Part shown: piece after piece, positions 1 through 7,158 of the stretch
Position numbering within the stretch: the first letter of the stretch is position 1
Layout of the letters: each line of letters starts with the position of its first letter
NCBI GenBank assembly: GCA_965203755.1
Contig: OZ241910.1
Span: forward strand, 2,914,001 to 2,978,000
DNA length: 64,000 nucleotides
Direction of reading: 5' to 3'
Source: UBA6055 sp965203755
GTDB lineage: Bacteria > Chloroflexota > Anaerolineae > Aggregatilineales > Phototrophicaceae
Notes under the pieces: generated by a model
Seen by the model: only the letters and a program-made list of their open reading frames with translations
The model's database searches: none
What the model was told of the DNA's origin: nothing
Made by a program: the position numbers and the translations under genes

Positions 1-441
1 GCTTTGGCCGCCGATGAAGCCGCGCAAAAGCCACAGGAATTCTTTCGCCTGCTTGATATTCAGGTTGCCTGCGGCACCATGGGGATGCCGACGGCGACGG
101 TGAAAATGATGAACCAGACCGGCGAGGAATTGATCGTCGCCGCCGTCGGCGCCGGCCCGGTTGACGCTTCCTACCGCGCCATCGATCAAATCGTCAAAGC
201 GCCCAATGTCCTGCTCGAGTTTAATGTCCATAGCGTGACCGAGGGGATTGACGCCCTTGGCGAGGTTACCGTCCGCATCTCGCCGCCGAACAGCAATCGA
301 ACTTTTGGCGGCTATGGCGCCGACAGCGATATTGTCGTTTCAAGCGTCAAAGCCTATGTCGCCGCTTTGAATCGCTTGATCGCCAGCATCGGTCTGGGCG
401 CTCTTGAACCCGAAGGCGATGCGGCCGTCCTTGGCCTTTGA
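1..441 (+). CDS. leuA: 2-isopropylmalate synthase, C-terminal part (5' end outside window)
   Basis: The frame is open from the left edge, so this is the 3' end of a longer gene. About 146 residues remain and match the leucine-binding regulatory (dimer) domain of LeuA: small Gly/Ala-rich repeats around VGAGPVDASYRAID and a late GYGADSDIVVSSVKAYVAALN stretch (seen in two pieces). LeuA condenses acetyl-CoA with 2-ketoisovalerate, the first committed step to leucine, and this domain carries feedback inhibition. leuC follows 47 bp downstream on the same strand, so it is the upstream visible gene of the leu operon. The catalytic TIM barrel is not in view. Confidence 0.9.
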   Translation, partial: ALAADEAAQKPQEFFRLLDIQVACGTMGMPTATVKMMNQTGEELIVAAVGAGPVDASYRAIDQIVKAPNVLLEFNVHSVTEGIDALGEVTVRISPPNSNRTFGGYGADSDIVVSSVKAYVAALNRLIASIGLGALEPEGDAAVLGL

Positions 442-488
442 TTTTCGCCGCCCTTAATCCAGCGCGGCCGTGTAAAGGAATGAACGCT

Positions 489-1934
489 ATGACTGAAAAC
501 AGCAAGCCCCGCACCCTGTTTGAAAAAGTGTGGGACAGCCACATCGTGCGCCGGCAAAGCGATGACGCGCCGGCTGTCTTGTATATTGATTTGCACCTCG
601 TGCATGAGGTTACGTCGCCGCAGGCTTTTTCGATGCTGCGCGAACGCGGCCTCAAGGTGCGCTGTCCCGACCAGACGCTTGGGACCATGGATCACAGCAC
701 GCCAACAACGCCGCGCAGTCACCAGGGCATCATCCCGGTGGCTGATGCGATGGCGGCGAAACAGCTCGAAACCTTTAGCGAAAACTGCCGCGCCTTTGGC
801 ATTCCAATGTATGCCTTGGGCGACGAGCGTCAAGGCATTGTGCATGTGATTGGCCCAGAACAAGGCTTGACCCAGCCGGGCATGACCATCGTTTGCGGCG
901 ACAGCCACACCAGCACCCACGGGGCTTTTGGCGCGCTGGCCTTTGGCATTGGCACCAGCGAGGTCGGGCATGTGCTGGCGACGCAGACCCTGCTCCAGGA
1001 TAAACCTAAAACGATGGCGATTAATGTCGATGGCAGGCTCAAGGCCGGCCTCACGGCCAAAGATATTATCCTGGCTGTCATCGCCAAAATCGGCGTCGGC
1101 GGCGGCGGCGGTCATGTCTTTGAATACCGCGGCGCGGCCATCCGCGGCTTGTGCATGGAAGGGCGCATGACCATTTGCAATATGTCGATTGAGGGCGGCG
1201 CCCGCGCCGGCATGGTGGCGCCTGACGAGACCACATTTGAATATGTCAAAGGGCGGCCGCATGCTCCCGCCGCCGCCGATTGGGCTACCGCTGTCGAAAG
1301 GTGGCGCCGGCTGCCCTCGGATGAAGGCGCGGTTTATGACCGCGAAATCGCCATCCGCGCTGATGAGTTGATTCCAATGATCACCTATGGCACCAATCCG
1401 GGCATGGGCATGCCAATAACCGCTCATGTCCCGGCGCCCGATGATGAAAGCGACTTCAGCAAGCGCATGGCCCTGGCCAAGGCGCTGGATTACATGGATC
1501 TGAAACCCGGCCAGCCCTTGCTGGGCAAAGCGATTGATGTCGTGTTTATTGGCAGCTGCACCAATTCGCGCCTTAGCGATTTGCGTCAGGCGGCCCATTT
1601 GATCAAGGGGCGGCGGGTGGCTGATTCCGTTCGCATGATGGTGGTGCCTGGTTCGCAGGCGGTGAAGCGGCAGGCCGAAGCCGAGCGGCTGGACATCATT
1701 TTCAAACAAGCCGGCGCCGAATGGCGCGAGGCCGGCTGTTCGATGTGCATCGCCATGAACGGCGATCAGCTGCTGCCGGGACAGTATGCTGTTTCGACCA
1801 GCAACCGCAATTTTGAAGGCCGTCAGGGCAAAGGCGGCCGCACTTTCCTGGCTAGTCCCTTGACGGCGGCGGCTTCGGCCATCCGCGGCGCCGTCGCCGA
1901 CCCGCGCCCCATGATGCCTTCTGAAATGAGTTAA
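489..1934 (+). CDS. leuC: 3-isopropylmalate dehydratase large subunit
   Basis: LeuC (481 aa, close to the usual 465-475) with LeuD isomerises 2- to 3-isopropylmalate through a [4Fe-4S] cluster. Cluster cysteines are visible in GSCTNSR and in the later REAGCSMCIAMNGD motif, and the N-terminal part has the conserved DHSTPTTP and CGDSHTSTHGAFG motifs of the aconitase fold. I chose ATG 489 because AAGGA at 475-479 lies 9 nt upstream; ATG 480 is directly against that site. The C-terminal end (PRPMMPSEMS) and its stop/SD region recur as DNA repeats at 2253-2284 and 3211-3244. Four small genes separate it from its partner leuD, which is unusual since the two are normally adjacent. Confidence 0.97.
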   Translation: MTENSKPRTLFEKVWDSHIVRRQSDDAPAVLYIDLHLVHEVTSPQAFSMLRERGLKVRCPDQTLGTMDHSTPTTPRSHQGIIPVADAMAAKQLETFSENCRAFGIPMYALGDERQGIVHVIGPEQGLTQPGMTIVCGDSHTSTHGAFGALAFGIGTSEVGHVLATQTLLQDKPKTMAINVDGRLKAGLTAKDIILAVIAKIGVGGGGGHVFEYRGAAIRGLCMEGRMTICNMSIEGGARAGMVAPDETTFEYVKGRPHAPAAADWATAVERWRRLPSDEGAVYDREIAIRADELIPMITYGTNPGMGMPITAHVPAPDDESDFSKRMALAKALDYMDLKPGQPLLGKAIDVVFIGSCTNSRLSDLRQAAHLIKGRRVADSVRMMVVPGSQAVKRQAEAERLDIIFKQAGAEWREAGCSMCIAMNGDQLLPGQYAVSTSNRNFEGRQGKGGRTFLASPLTAAASAIRGAVADPRPMMPSEMS

Positions 1935-1938
1935 GGAG
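1905..1938 (+). repeat. leuC stop-region repeat, copy 1 (original)
   Basis: This copy encodes the last residues of LeuC and the SD of the following gene. The core CATGATGCCTTCTGAAATG, followed by AGTTAAGGA, recurs with one or two changes at about 2253-2284 and 3211-3244. Each copy ends in the same TTAAGGA that serves as a ribosome binding site. Confidence 0.85.
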
Positions 1939-1981
1939 GATGAAGCTCCAATGATCCTAACCGCGCTGGATGTGGGGTCGC

Positions 1982-2230
1982 ATGAATAACCGTTTGAAGG
2001 CGCTGTATGTCGCTGTCAGTGTGCCGTTCTTGTGCTGGGCGCTGCCGCCGGCGCTTGAATTGCTGATTATCGATTGGCCTTGCGTGCGGCATGAATGGCG
2101 CGCCTTTTGCAATGGTCAGCCGCATTTGCAGTATGTGGATTACTTCTGGGGTGTGTTCTTGCTGGGTTTTGGTTTGGGCAGCTGCTTGACACTAAGACTA
2201 GCGGATTATGCCTGTGAGGTTTATGAGTAA
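1982..2230 (+). CDS. small two-TM membrane protein A between leuC and leuD
   Basis: 82 aa, not recognised as a known family. It has two hydrophobic segments, about residues 8-30 (VAVSVPFLCWALPPALELL) and 52-72 (YFWGVFLLGFGLGSCLTLRLA seen in part), separated by a loop with two Cys (WPCVRHEWRAFCNG). The start is uncertain: ATG 1982 has only a weak GTGGGG upstream. A 12-codon ORF (1951-1989) sits directly behind the strong leuC-distal SD and overlaps this start, so translation could be coupled. The gene ends just before the second leuC-tail repeat. It shares operon position, but not clear sequence, with the small proteins that follow. Confidence 0.6.
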   Translation: MNNRLKALYVAVSVPFLCWALPPALELLIIDWPCVRHEWRAFCNGQPHLQYVDYFWGVFLLGFGLGSCLTLRLADYACEVYE

Positions 2231-2252
2231 TCCTTCGCGGCTTGGCGCTGGG

Positions 2253-2284
2253 CGCGCCATGATGACTTCTGAAATGAGTTAAGG
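2253..2284 (+). repeat. leuC stop-region repeat, copy 2
   Basis: Near-copy of the end of leuC: GCGCGCCATGATGACTTCTG then AAATGAGTTAAGGA. It no longer belongs to a long ORF. Its terminal AAGGA acts as the ribosome binding site of the small gene starting at 2295. Confidence 0.85.
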
Positions 2285-2294
2285 ACTAACCAGC

Positions 2295-2465
2295 ATGAAC
2301 GACCCACGTTGGCAAACCGACTATTTAACAGAAAAGCTGGCGGAAAGTTCGGAATATGTTAAGGGAAAGTGGTCACCCCCCGACGTCCGCCGCGCTTTGT
2401 TGTTTATCGCGCTGTTTGCGCTTTTCCTAATCATCATCACCATCTTTGAACTGGCTTTACGCTAG
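2295..2465 (+). CDS. small single-TM protein B of the leu-operon family
   Basis: 56 aa. The polar N-terminal half (MNDPRWQTDYLTEKLAESSE) is followed by SPPDVRRALLF and a single TM helix ending FELALR. The last 30 residues match the C-terminus of the small protein at 5758-6012 (PDVRGALLWIALFVLFLI...ELALR), including DNA-level identity around CCCGACGTCCGC and CTTTTCCTAATC. The start is supported by AAGGA 10 nt upstream in the leader AAGGACTAACCAGCATG, shared with the genes at 2828, 5521 and 5758. Function unknown; the topology suggests a membrane-anchored peptide with a cytoplasmic N-terminus. Confidence 0.7.
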   Translation: MNDPRWQTDYLTEKLAESSEYVKGKWSPPDVRRALLFIALFALFLIIITIFELALR

Positions 2466-2475
2466 GGAGGACAAG

Positions 2476-2766
2476 ATGAAAGAGAAACATAAGCCTATTA
2501 ATGCCCGGCTGCGATGGGCATTCATTCTCCTGGTCATTGTGATTTCGTCAGGCATGTTTCTATGGCAGTCCCATCAGAATGCAGAGTCGCAGAAGTTGCA
2601 GTATGCAGAGCGGAGTTGTTTTTTCCTCCCGCCCGATGAACGCGGCGGCTGTGTATATGTCATGCTGCGCGTTGAAGAGTTTGTCGAAGCGGGTCTGTCT
2701 GCTGAAGAGCTTATTGAAATACTGAAACAGATATATCTGCCTCGCGAAGCAGAAGCAAATCAGTAA
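2476..2766 (+). CDS. small single-TM protein C of the leu-operon group
   Basis: 96 aa with a strong SD (AGGGAGGA, 2464-2471) immediately after gene B. A basic N-terminus (MKEKHKPINARLR) leads into one TM segment at about residues 14-31. An extracytoplasmic part follows with two Cys (RSCFFLPPDERGGCVYV) and an acidic C-terminal amphipathic helix (VEEFVEAGLSAEELIEILKQ). I do not recognise the family. The gene lies 10 bp after B, which indicates co-transcription. The MK-rich basic start is reminiscent of the MKRKRK start of D, E and F, but the rest is unrelated. Confidence 0.65.
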   Translation: MKEKHKPINARLRWAFILLVIVISSGMFLWQSHQNAESQKLQYAERSCFFLPPDERGGCVYVMLRVEEFVEAGLSAEELIEILKQIYLPREAEANQ

Positions 2767-2827
2767 CCCACTAACTTTATCGAACGAATATGCCCGCCGC
2801 CCGCGCGGGCAAAAAGGAATAACCAGC

Positions 2828-3145
2828 ATGAAAAGGAAAAGGAAACGCGCATCCTCTCCTAAATATGATGTTGCGAAGGAATACGCTGATAGAAAGGTGG
2901 AATCTGGCCGCGTAATATTCATATTCTTGTTGCTTTTGGCTGTGCCGCTGATTATGAGTACCCTCCATGAGTTGTATATGCCGCCGCGGGTGCCGCCGCA
3001 GGATGTGATTAAGACCGCGCGGGCCAAACTAACCGCTACCGCATCGACCCTAACGGTTGAATATGCGACTCGCCAAGCTGAACTGGAAGCTGAACAGACT
3101 GGGCAGGCGACACAAGAAGCAAGGCGTCGGTCGGCTTTGCGCTAG
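2828..3145 (+). CDS. small single-TM protein D, MKRKRKR family
   Basis: 105 aa. It starts MKRKRKRASSPKYD and carries one TM segment (VIFIFLLLLAVPLIMSTL, about residues 30-48). The C-terminal tail is predicted helical and rich in Ala, Glu and Arg. The leader and first codons (AAGGAATAACCAGCATG plus AAAAGGAAAAGGAAACGC) are almost identical to those of the genes at 5521 and 5758. The last codons and 3' flank (GGCTTTGCGCTAGCTTCCAT) match the 3' end of the 5758 gene, so D looks chimeric. Function unknown. It ends about 70 bp before the third leuC-tail repeat and leuD. Confidence 0.7.
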   Translation: MKRKRKRASSPKYDVAKEYADRKVESGRVIFIFLLLLAVPLIMSTLHELYMPPRVPPQDVIKTARAKLTATASTLTVEYATRQAELEAEQTGQATQEARRRSALR

Positions 3146-3210
3146 CTTCCATTGTCTGTTTTAACTTGCCGATGAAACGCAGTCGGATGGCGGTTAAAGC
3201 CTGCCGACCC

Positions 3211-3244
3211 GCGCGCCATGATGACTTATGAAATGAGTTAAGGA
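3211..3244 (+). repeat. leuC stop-region repeat, copy 3 (supplies the leuD SD)
   Basis: GCGCGCCATGATGACTTATG followed by AAATGAGTTAAGGAG. It is the third near-copy of the leuC end. AAGGAG at 3240-3245 sits 6 nt before the leuD GTG start, so the copy probably retains the ancestral leuC-leuD junction. Confidence 0.85.
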
Positions 3245-3251
3245 GCATGCT

Positions 3252-3890
3252 GTGGACAAGTTAAGCCATATCAAGGGGAGCCTCGCCGCCATCCCCGTCA
3301 ACGACATCGATACCGACCAGATCATCCCGGCGCGGTTCCTCAAGGTGACCGATAAACACGGCTTGGGCAAAGCCGCCTTTTGCGATTGGCGTTACCTGGC
3401 AGATGGCCAAACCCCCAATCCTGACTTTGTATTGAATCAAGCCGCATATCAGGCCGCCTCCATCTTGGTCGCCGGCGATAACTTCGGCTGCGGCAGCTCG
3501 AGGGAACACGCTCCCTGGGCGCTGATCGGCGCCGGTTTCAAAGCCGTCGTCAGCACTGGATTCGCCGATATTTTCCGCAGCAACGCGCTCAAGAATGGGC
3601 TACTGCCCATCACCGTCGACGAGGACACCCAGCGGCAGCTCTTCAGCTTGGCAGAAGAAGACCCCCGCGCCGCCGTGGCCGTGGATGTCCAATCCCAGAC
3701 CTTGACGCTGCCGGATGGGCGCGGCGTCGAGTTCCCGCTTGACGGATTCTCAAAGCATTGCCTGCTCAATGGCCTTGACCAGCTTGACTATTTGCTGAAT
3801 CTGAACCGCGAGGCGCGGGATTATGAAGCCCGCCGACCGCAGCGAGTCTCGACGCGGCTTGAGGCCCTTTATGGGGGAGGTCAGCCTTGA
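3252..3890 (+). CDS. leuD: 3-isopropylmalate dehydratase small subunit
   Basis: 212 aa, the usual LeuD length. It forms the swivel domain partner of LeuC. Diagnostic motifs are NDIDTDQIIPARFL near the N-terminus and GDNFGCGSSREHAPWAL, which binds substrate. GTG 3252 is chosen because AAGGAG lies 6 nt upstream; the ATG at 3247 is out of frame and meets a stop after five codons. The 3' end overlaps cimA by 4 nt (TTGA). Distance to leuC is about 1.3 kb because of the inserted small genes. Confidence 0.96.
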   Translation: MDKLSHIKGSLAAIPVNDIDTDQIIPARFLKVTDKHGLGKAAFCDWRYLADGQTPNPDFVLNQAAYQAASILVAGDNFGCGSSREHAPWALIGAGFKAVVSTGFADIFRSNALKNGLLPITVDEDTQRQLFSLAEEDPRAAVAVDVQSQTLTLPDGRGVEFPLDGFSKHCLLNGLDQLDYLLNLNREARDYEARRPQRVSTRLEALYGGGQP

Positions 3891-5488
3891 AGCAGAAGAT
3901 CGCCATCTATGACACGACGCTTCGCGACGGCGCCCAGCGCGAAGGCATTTCGCTTTCGGTCGCCGACAAACTTCGGATTACAAAGCTGTTGGATGAATTG
4001 GGCATTGACTATATTGAAGGCGGCTGGCCGGGCTCAAATCCCAAAGACGCCATGTATTTTGACCAAGTTGGGCGGCTTGACCTTCATTATTCAAAAATCG
4101 CCGCCTTTGGATCAACCTGCCGCAAGCGAATGAAACCAGAAGACGACGCCAATATCCGCGCTCTGGCGGCCGCCAATACCCCAGTGGTGACTGTGGTCGG
4201 CAAAACCTCAATGCTCCATGTCGCCGATGTGCTGCAAACCACCGCCGAAGAAAACCTCCGCATGATTTGCGACAGCCTGGCTTATCTCAAGGGTTTGGGC
4301 AAAGAAGTGGTCTATGACGCCGAACATTTTTTCGACGGCGCCAAATTGGATCTGGAGTACGGCTTTGACACCTTGGCCGCCGCCGCTGACGGGGGCGCTG
4401 ATGTCATCGTGCTTTGCGACACCAACGGCGGTTCGATGCCATGGGAAATCGCTGATTTTGTGCATCGGGCGCGCCGGCTCTTCCCGCAGATGCGATTTGG
4501 CATTCATACGCATAATGACAGCGAACTGGCTGTCGCCAACGCATTGGCGGCCGTCAAGGCCGGCGCGGTTCACGTCCAGGGGACGATAAATGGATACGGC
4601 GAGCGCTGCGGCAACGCCAACCTGTGCAGCGTCATCCCCGACCTTCTGCTCAAGATGGGCATCCCCTGCCTGGCGCCCGATGGCCGCCTTGGCGCCTTGA
4701 CCTCGCTGTCGAGAACCGTCGCCGAGATCGCCAATCTGGCCCCCGACGCGCATCTGCCCTACGTTGGCCGCAGCGCCTTTGCCCACAAGGGCGGCATCCA
4801 TGCGGCCGCCATGCGCCGCAATGTCGATAGCTACCAGCACATCCAACCGCGTCGGGTCGGCAACCGCAGCCGAGTCTTGATATCCGACTTGTCGGGGCGC
4901 GGCAATCTGCTTAGCAAGGCCGAAGAGCTTGGCTTGGACGTATCCAAAGATGAGGCGGCGCAGGTGCTTCATGACATCAAGGAGCTTGAAAACGAGGGCT
5001 TCGCCTTCGAAAGCGCCGCCGCTTCGGTGGCCGTGCGTTTGCATCGCGCCCGCCCGGACTATGCGCCGCTCTTCACCTTGATTGATTTCACCGTGATTGT
5101 CGAAGACCGCCGCGGGCGCGGGCAGCTTGCCGAAGCGATGGTCAAGCTGGATATCGATGCCGATGTCGTTCACACCGCCGCCGAAGGCAATGGGCCGGTG
5201 AACGCGCTCGACCTGGCGCTGCGGAAGGCGCTGCTGCCCAAATATCCGGCCCTGCGCGCCATTCAGCTGGTGGATTACAAAGTTCGCATCTTGGATGGCG
5301 AAAACGCGACCGGCGCCATGACGCGGGTATTGATTGATTCATACAACGGCCGCGCTCGCTGGAGCACGGTCGGCGCTGGCGCCAACATCATCTGCGCCAG
5401 TTGGCTGGCCTTGGTCGACAGCGTCGAATATGGCTTATCGATCATTGACCAAAAGAAGCAGCCCAACTCCCTGGCAGTGGACGACTAG
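3887..5488 (+). CDS. cimA: citramalate synthase
   Basis: 533 aa, alpha-isopropylmalate synthase/homocitrate synthase fold. The N-terminus IYDTTLRDGAQREGISLS, with EGGWPGSNPKD soon after, and the metal-binding IHTHNDSELAVAN point to CimA rather than LeuA. The C-terminal LeuA-type dimer domain (from about residue 400) carries GNGPVNALDLALRKAL. CimA makes citramalate from pyruvate and acetyl-CoA, the threonine-independent entry into isoleucine; its product is then processed by LeuCD and LeuB, encoded alongside. Start is TTG 3887, overlapping the leuD stop, with GGGGGAGG 6 nt upstream. Confidence 0.93.
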   Translation: MKQKIAIYDTTLRDGAQREGISLSVADKLRITKLLDELGIDYIEGGWPGSNPKDAMYFDQVGRLDLHYSKIAAFGSTCRKRMKPEDDANIRALAAANTPVVTVVGKTSMLHVADVLQTTAEENLRMICDSLAYLKGLGKEVVYDAEHFFDGAKLDLEYGFDTLAAAADGGADVIVLCDTNGGSMPWEIADFVHRARRLFPQMRFGIHTHNDSELAVANALAAVKAGAVHVQGTINGYGERCGNANLCSVIPDLLLKMGIPCLAPDGRLGALTSLSRTVAEIANLAPDAHLPYVGRSAFAHKGGIHAAAMRRNVDSYQHIQPRRVGNRSRVLISDLSGRGNLLSKAEELGLDVSKDEAAQVLHDIKELENEGFAFESAAASVAVRLHRARPDYAPLFTLIDFTVIVEDRRGRGQLAEAMVKLDIDADVVHTAAEGNGPVNALDLALRKALLPKYPALRAIQLVDYKVRILDGENATGAMTRVLIDSYNGRARWSTVGAGANIICASWLALVDSVEYGLSIIDQKKQPNSLAVDD

Positions 5489-5520
5489 CTTGCCGATGAA
5501 GGCAGAAAGGACTAACCAGC

Positions 5521-5727
5521 ATGAAAAGGAAAAGGAAACGCAAAGCGGAGCTTCCGCAGTGGCCGCCGCCAACTGCCATGAAGGAAAACAAACTGCCGCG
5601 CCACGAGGTTTGGTATCCAGATCTGCCAGGCATTGGTGAGTCTTGGAGAGGTATTGCCTTCCGCTTTCTGTTCTTTGTCATCCTGTTCGCCATCCTCTTC
5701 GCCATTGCTGAACATAATCGACTTTAA
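5521..5727 (+). CDS. small single-TM protein E, MKRKRKR family
   Basis: 68 aa. MKRKRKRKAELPQWPPP is followed by a Pro-rich polar stretch and one C-terminal TM helix (FRFLFFVILFAILFAIAE, about residues 47-64). Leader GGCAGAAAGGACTAACCAGC and the first seven codons are nearly identical to those of the genes at 2828 and 5758, which supports the start. The cytoplasmic part would be strongly basic. No known family recognised. It lies in the second insertion site, between cimA and leuB. Confidence 0.7.
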   Translation: MKRKRKRKAELPQWPPPTAMKENKLPRHEVWYPDLPGIGESWRGIAFRFLFFVILFAILFAIAEHNRL

Positions 5728-5757
5728 TGCCCATCAAGGCAGAAAGGATTAACCAGC

Positions 5758-6012
5758 ATGAAAAGGAAAAGGAAACACAAACGCGAAGCGCCGCCGCCAA
5801 CTGGCATGAAGAAACCAGAACCGCCATATACTGAACGCTCTTTGAGAAGTGGCATTCTTAGACAAGCGGGGAGTTATGGCTTGGAGAGAGAACACATTCA
5901 AACGGATTTAGGCCCGCCGCCTAAGCCCGACGTCCGCGGCGCCTTGCTGTGGATTGCCCTGTTTGTGCTTTTCCTAATCGCCGTCACCATCCTTGAGTTG
6001 GCTTTGCGCTAG
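5758..6012 (+). CDS. small single-TM protein F, MKRKRK family
   Basis: 84 aa. MKRKRKHKREAPPPTGMKKP, then a polar linker, then the C-terminal module PDVRGALLWIALFVLFLI...ELALR shared with gene B at 2295. The N-terminal module is shared with D and E, so F carries both signature halves and may be the closest to the ancestral form. SD AAAGGA in leader GGCAGAAAGGATTAACCAGC. 3' flank GCTAGCTTCCATTTTAACTT resembles the flank after D. Function unknown. Confidence 0.72.
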   Translation: MKRKRKHKREAPPPTGMKKPEPPYTERSLRSGILRQAGSYGLEREHIQTDLGPPPKPDVRGALLWIALFVLFLIAVTILELALR

Positions 6013-6053
6013 CTTCCATTTTAACTTGCCTATAAAGGCAGAAAGGAATAAGC

Positions 6054-6092
6054 ATGTCAAGCGCGGTTTGCATTGAAGAGAAGACGATATGA
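6054..6092 (+). other. 12-codon mini-ORF overlapping the leuB start
   Basis: ATG 6054 is preceded by AAAGGAATAAGC, the same leader type as the small genes. It encodes MSSAVCIEEKTI and stops at TGA inside the ATGA junction with leuB (ATG 6089). It could couple leuB translation, or be the remnant of a deleted small gene. A similar 12-codon ORF (1951-1989) overlaps the start of gene A. Whether it is translated is unknown. Confidence 0.35.
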
Positions 6093-7141
6093 AGGCATCG
6101 ATTGCGGTACTCCCCGGCGATGGCATCGGCCCAGAAGTGATGGCGCATGCCATCCATTTGCTGTCCGTCATTGGGGAAAAGCGCGGCCATGATTTTTCAT
6201 TCACGGAAGGCTTGATTGGCGGCATCGCTATCGACAGAACCGGCAGTCCGCTGCCTGATGAAACCTTGTCCGTCTGCGAAGATGCCGACGCCATCCTCTT
6301 GGGCGCGGTGGGCGGACCCCAATGGTCTGACCCGACCGCAAATGTCCGCCCCGAACAGGGGCTGCTCAAGATTCGCCAGCATTTTGGTCTGTTCGCCAAC
6401 CTGCGCCCAGTCAAGGCTTACCCGGCGCTGGCGGAACAGACGCCGCTGCGCGCTGACCGGCTGCGAGACCTTGACATCCTTTTTGTACGCGAGTCGGTCA
6501 GCGGAATTTACTTCGGCGAACGTCAGGAGCAGGGCGCGGGAACGGAGGCCTTTGACACCATGCGCTACTCCCGCGAACAGGTTGAGCAGGCTGCCAATGT
6601 GGCCTTCCGCGCGGCTCAAGGGCGCCGAAAAAAGCTGACCTCGGTCGATAAGGCGAATGTCCTGGCTTCAATGCGGCTTTGGCGGCGAACGGTGGCTGCC
6701 GTACATGAAAATTACGCTGATGTTGAATTGGAGCATCTGCTGGTCGATGCCGCCGCCATGCATCTGCTGACCCGACCGAGCGGTTTTGATGTGATTCTGG
6801 CTGGGAATATGTTTGGCGATATCTTGAGCGATGAGGCTTCGGTTCTGGCAGGGAGTCTAGGGATGCTGCCTTCGGCTTCGCTGCGGTCGGATCAATTCGG
6901 CCTGTATGAGCCGGTTCATGGTTCGGCGCCCGATATCGCCGGGCAGGGCAAAGCTAACCCGATTGGCATGTTTTTGAGCGCGGCCATGCTATTGCGCCAC
7001 AGCCTTCAGCTGGAAGCCGAGGCGCAGGCCATCGAATCCGCCATTGACGCTGTCCTAGAGGCGGGGCTTGGAACGGCTGATATTGCGGACAAGGCTGTTT
7101 CGACTGATGAATTCGCGCAAGCGGTCATCAGCAGGCTCTAA
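6089..7141 (+). CDS. leuB: 3-isopropylmalate dehydrogenase
   Basis: 350 aa, standard length. NAD-dependent oxidative decarboxylation of 3-isopropylmalate, third step of leucine synthesis; the same enzyme type also acts on beta-methylmalate from citramalate. Motifs: N-terminal LPGDGIGPEVM, RESVSGIYFGER with the substrate-binding Arg, VDKANVL with the catalytic Lys, NMFGDILSDEAS with metal-binding Asp, and EPVHGSAPDIAGQGKANP near the cofactor. The start ATG 6089 overlaps the mini-ORF stop. Last gene of the leu block; murA faces it 17 bp downstream. Confidence 0.97.
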   Translation: MKASIAVLPGDGIGPEVMAHAIHLLSVIGEKRGHDFSFTEGLIGGIAIDRTGSPLPDETLSVCEDADAILLGAVGGPQWSDPTANVRPEQGLLKIRQHFGLFANLRPVKAYPALAEQTPLRADRLRDLDILFVRESVSGIYFGERQEQGAGTEAFDTMRYSREQVEQAANVAFRAAQGRRKKLTSVDKANVLASMRLWRRTVAAVHENYADVELEHLLVDAAAMHLLTRPSGFDVILAGNMFGDILSDEASVLAGSLGMLPSASLRSDQFGLYEPVHGSAPDIAGQGKANPIGMFLSAAMLLRHSLQLEAEAQAIESAIDAVLEAGLGTADIADKAVSTDEFAQAVISRL

Positions 7142-7158
7142 AAAGCGAATGACTGCCG

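Noticed and set aside
354..1709. 451-codon ORF on the minus strand
   Set aside because: It lies antisense to leuC, which has clear motifs. High GC with few antisense stops explains it, and the translation shows no recognisable domain.
4208..5173. 321-codon ORF on the minus strand
   Set aside because: Shadow of cimA, no SD and no family motif.
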